DNA from: Sphingosinicella sp. LHD-64
GTDB taxonomy: Bacteria; Pseudomonadota; Alphaproteobacteria; Sphingomonadales; Sphingomonadaceae
Assembly (NCBI RefSeq): GCF_031157375.1
Contig: NZ_JAVIFV010000001.1
Location: 1,178,001-1,242,000, forward strand
DNA length: 64,000 nucleotides
Direction: 5' to 3'
The position numbers and the translations under genes are program-made. This document shows positions 63,274-64,000 of the stretch, piece after piece (the stretch's first letter is position 1; every line of letters begins with the position of its first letter). Under the pieces are notes generated by a model. The model was not told the origin of the DNA. It worked only from the letters and a program-made list of their open reading frames with translations, and ran no database searches.

Positions 63274-64000
63274 ATGCTTGACCGTGCAACCTTGCGCGCG
63301 TGCGCGATGCTTGCCGCCACGTCGCTGATCGCCATTGGCGCCGCAACACCAGCGGCGGCGCAGGAGACGGCGCAACCCGTCGACGAAGAAGGCACGATCG
63401 TCGTCACCGCCACCTTGCGCGAGACCTCGCTGCTCGACGTGCCGTTCTCGATCAATGCGCAGACGGAGGAGGACATCCGGCGCGCCAATGCGAACACGAT
63501 CGAGGATCTCTCGCGCAACGTCGCCGGCCTCACCGTGCAGAATCTCGGGCCGGGCCAGAGCCAGGTTTCCGTCCGCGGCGTGTCCGCCGGCCAGGTCGTG
63601 CGCGACCAGCCAGGCGTGAAGGAGCAGGTCGGCGTCTATCTCGACGATTCGGTGATCTCGCTCTCGCTGTTCACCCCGGACCTCGATCTGTTCGACCTCA
63701 ACCGCGTCGAGACGCTGCGCGGGCCGCAGGGCACCCTGTTCGGCGCCGGCTCGGTCGGCGGCACCCTGCGCTACATCACCAACCAGCCGGTGCTCGGCGC
63801 CTTCGAAGGCGTGGTCGAGGCCAATCTCAACACGGTCGCCGAGGACGACTGGGGCGGCCATCTCAAGGGCGCGATCAACGTGCCGCTCGGCGACACCGCC
63901 GCGATCCGCGCCGTCGGCTACTACACCCAATATGGCGGCTTCGTGGACGCGCTGCGCGAAGACGGCACAATCGACCAGAATGTCAATGACGGCCACCGCG
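63274..64000 (+). CDS. TonB-dependent receptor, 5' part
   Basis: The first 242 codons of an outer-membrane receptor, open to the window edge. The start ATG follows AGGGAGGGACC. A signal peptide ends GAATPAAAQ; a TonB-box-like GTIVVTATLRE is at about residues 41-51. The plug domain has VPFSINAQTEEDIRRANANT, GVYLDDSVISL and RVETLRGPQGTLFGAGSVGG, then the first barrel strands. The ligand is unknown. It is divergent from the exported amidohydrolase; sphingomonads often pair such genes for substrate uptake. Confidence 0.95.
   Translation, partial: MLDRATLRACAMLAATSLIAIGAATPAAAQETAQPVDEEGTIVVTATLRETSLLDVPFSINAQTEEDIRRANANTIEDLSRNVAGLTVQNLGPGQSQVSVRGVSAGQVVRDQPGVKEQVGVYLDDSVISLSLFTPDLDLFDLNRVETLRGPQGTLFGAGSVGGTLRYITNQPVLGAFEGVVEANLNTVAEDDWGGHLKGAINVPLGDTAAIRAVGYYTQYGGFVDALREDGTIDQNVNDGHR

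Overview
The window looks like chromosomal DNA of an alphaproteobacterium of the order Sphingomonadales (Sphingomonas/Sphingosinicella type). The pointers are very high G+C, dense short-gap gene packing, many exported hydrolases, a TonB-dependent receptor, an RNase E with an acidic insertion, an in-frame prfB without programmed frameshift, and several families of long intergenic hairpin repeats of the kind scattered through sphingomonad genomes. No rRNA, phage, transposase or CRISPR array is visible. One tRNA gene (tRNA-Gln, CUG anticodon) is present.

Layout. 1-1.1 kb: end of a NarL-type two-component pair whose kinase carries an in-frame amber codon in its N-box. 1.1-7.3 kb: small NTF2-like and VOC proteins, then penicillin acylase, a PLP aldolase and an S12 serine hydrolase. 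7.4-8.7 kb: a hypothetical gene carrying palindromic elements in its reading frame, plus a hairpin-rich non-coding stretch. 8.7-11.9 kb: a lower-G+C cassette with a DNA methyltransferase (HTH and zinc-ribbon fusion) and a partner with a PD-(D/E)xK-like motif, which I read as a restriction-modification system inserted beside typA. 11.9-16.5 kb: typA, an RTX serralysin and a small exported protein. 16.7-25.7 kb: a MarR/VOC divergon, a DUF885 protein, cytochrome bd oxidase (cydA, cydB and a 34-residue subunit), an exported amidohydrolase and a LytS/LytTR two-component pair. 25.7-39.8 kb: a small membrane protein, glutaminase, SoxR with its box, tRNA-Gln, ppx, rlmE, a DsbA-like protein, an M48 protease, RNase E, and a cell-wall group (amidase, PBP1a) with prfB.

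39.9-52.4 kb holds two complete tripartite efflux systems facing each other: a TetR-controlled RND system (hypothetical, adaptor, pump, outer-membrane factor) and a MacAB-type ABC system (outer-membrane factor, adaptor, ATPase, permease). A long hairpin separates their 3' ends. Interrupted palindromes lie upstream of each operon. 52.5-64 kb: a PuuD-like membrane protein, DUF2459, a thioesterase, a 37-residue membrane protein, an M20 amidohydrolase, two dissimilar acyl-CoA dehydrogenases, a Baeyer-Villiger-type flavin monooxygenase, a second DUF885 protein, a second amidohydrolase, and the 5' part of a TonB-dependent receptor running off the end.

The genes suggest a scavenger of peptides, amides and acyl compounds (penicillin acylase, DUF885 pair, amidohydrolases, serralysin, TonB receptor) with strong efflux capacity. 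The best candidates for something undescribed are the restriction-modification cassette, the palindromic elements living inside a coding gene, and the operator-like palindromes.
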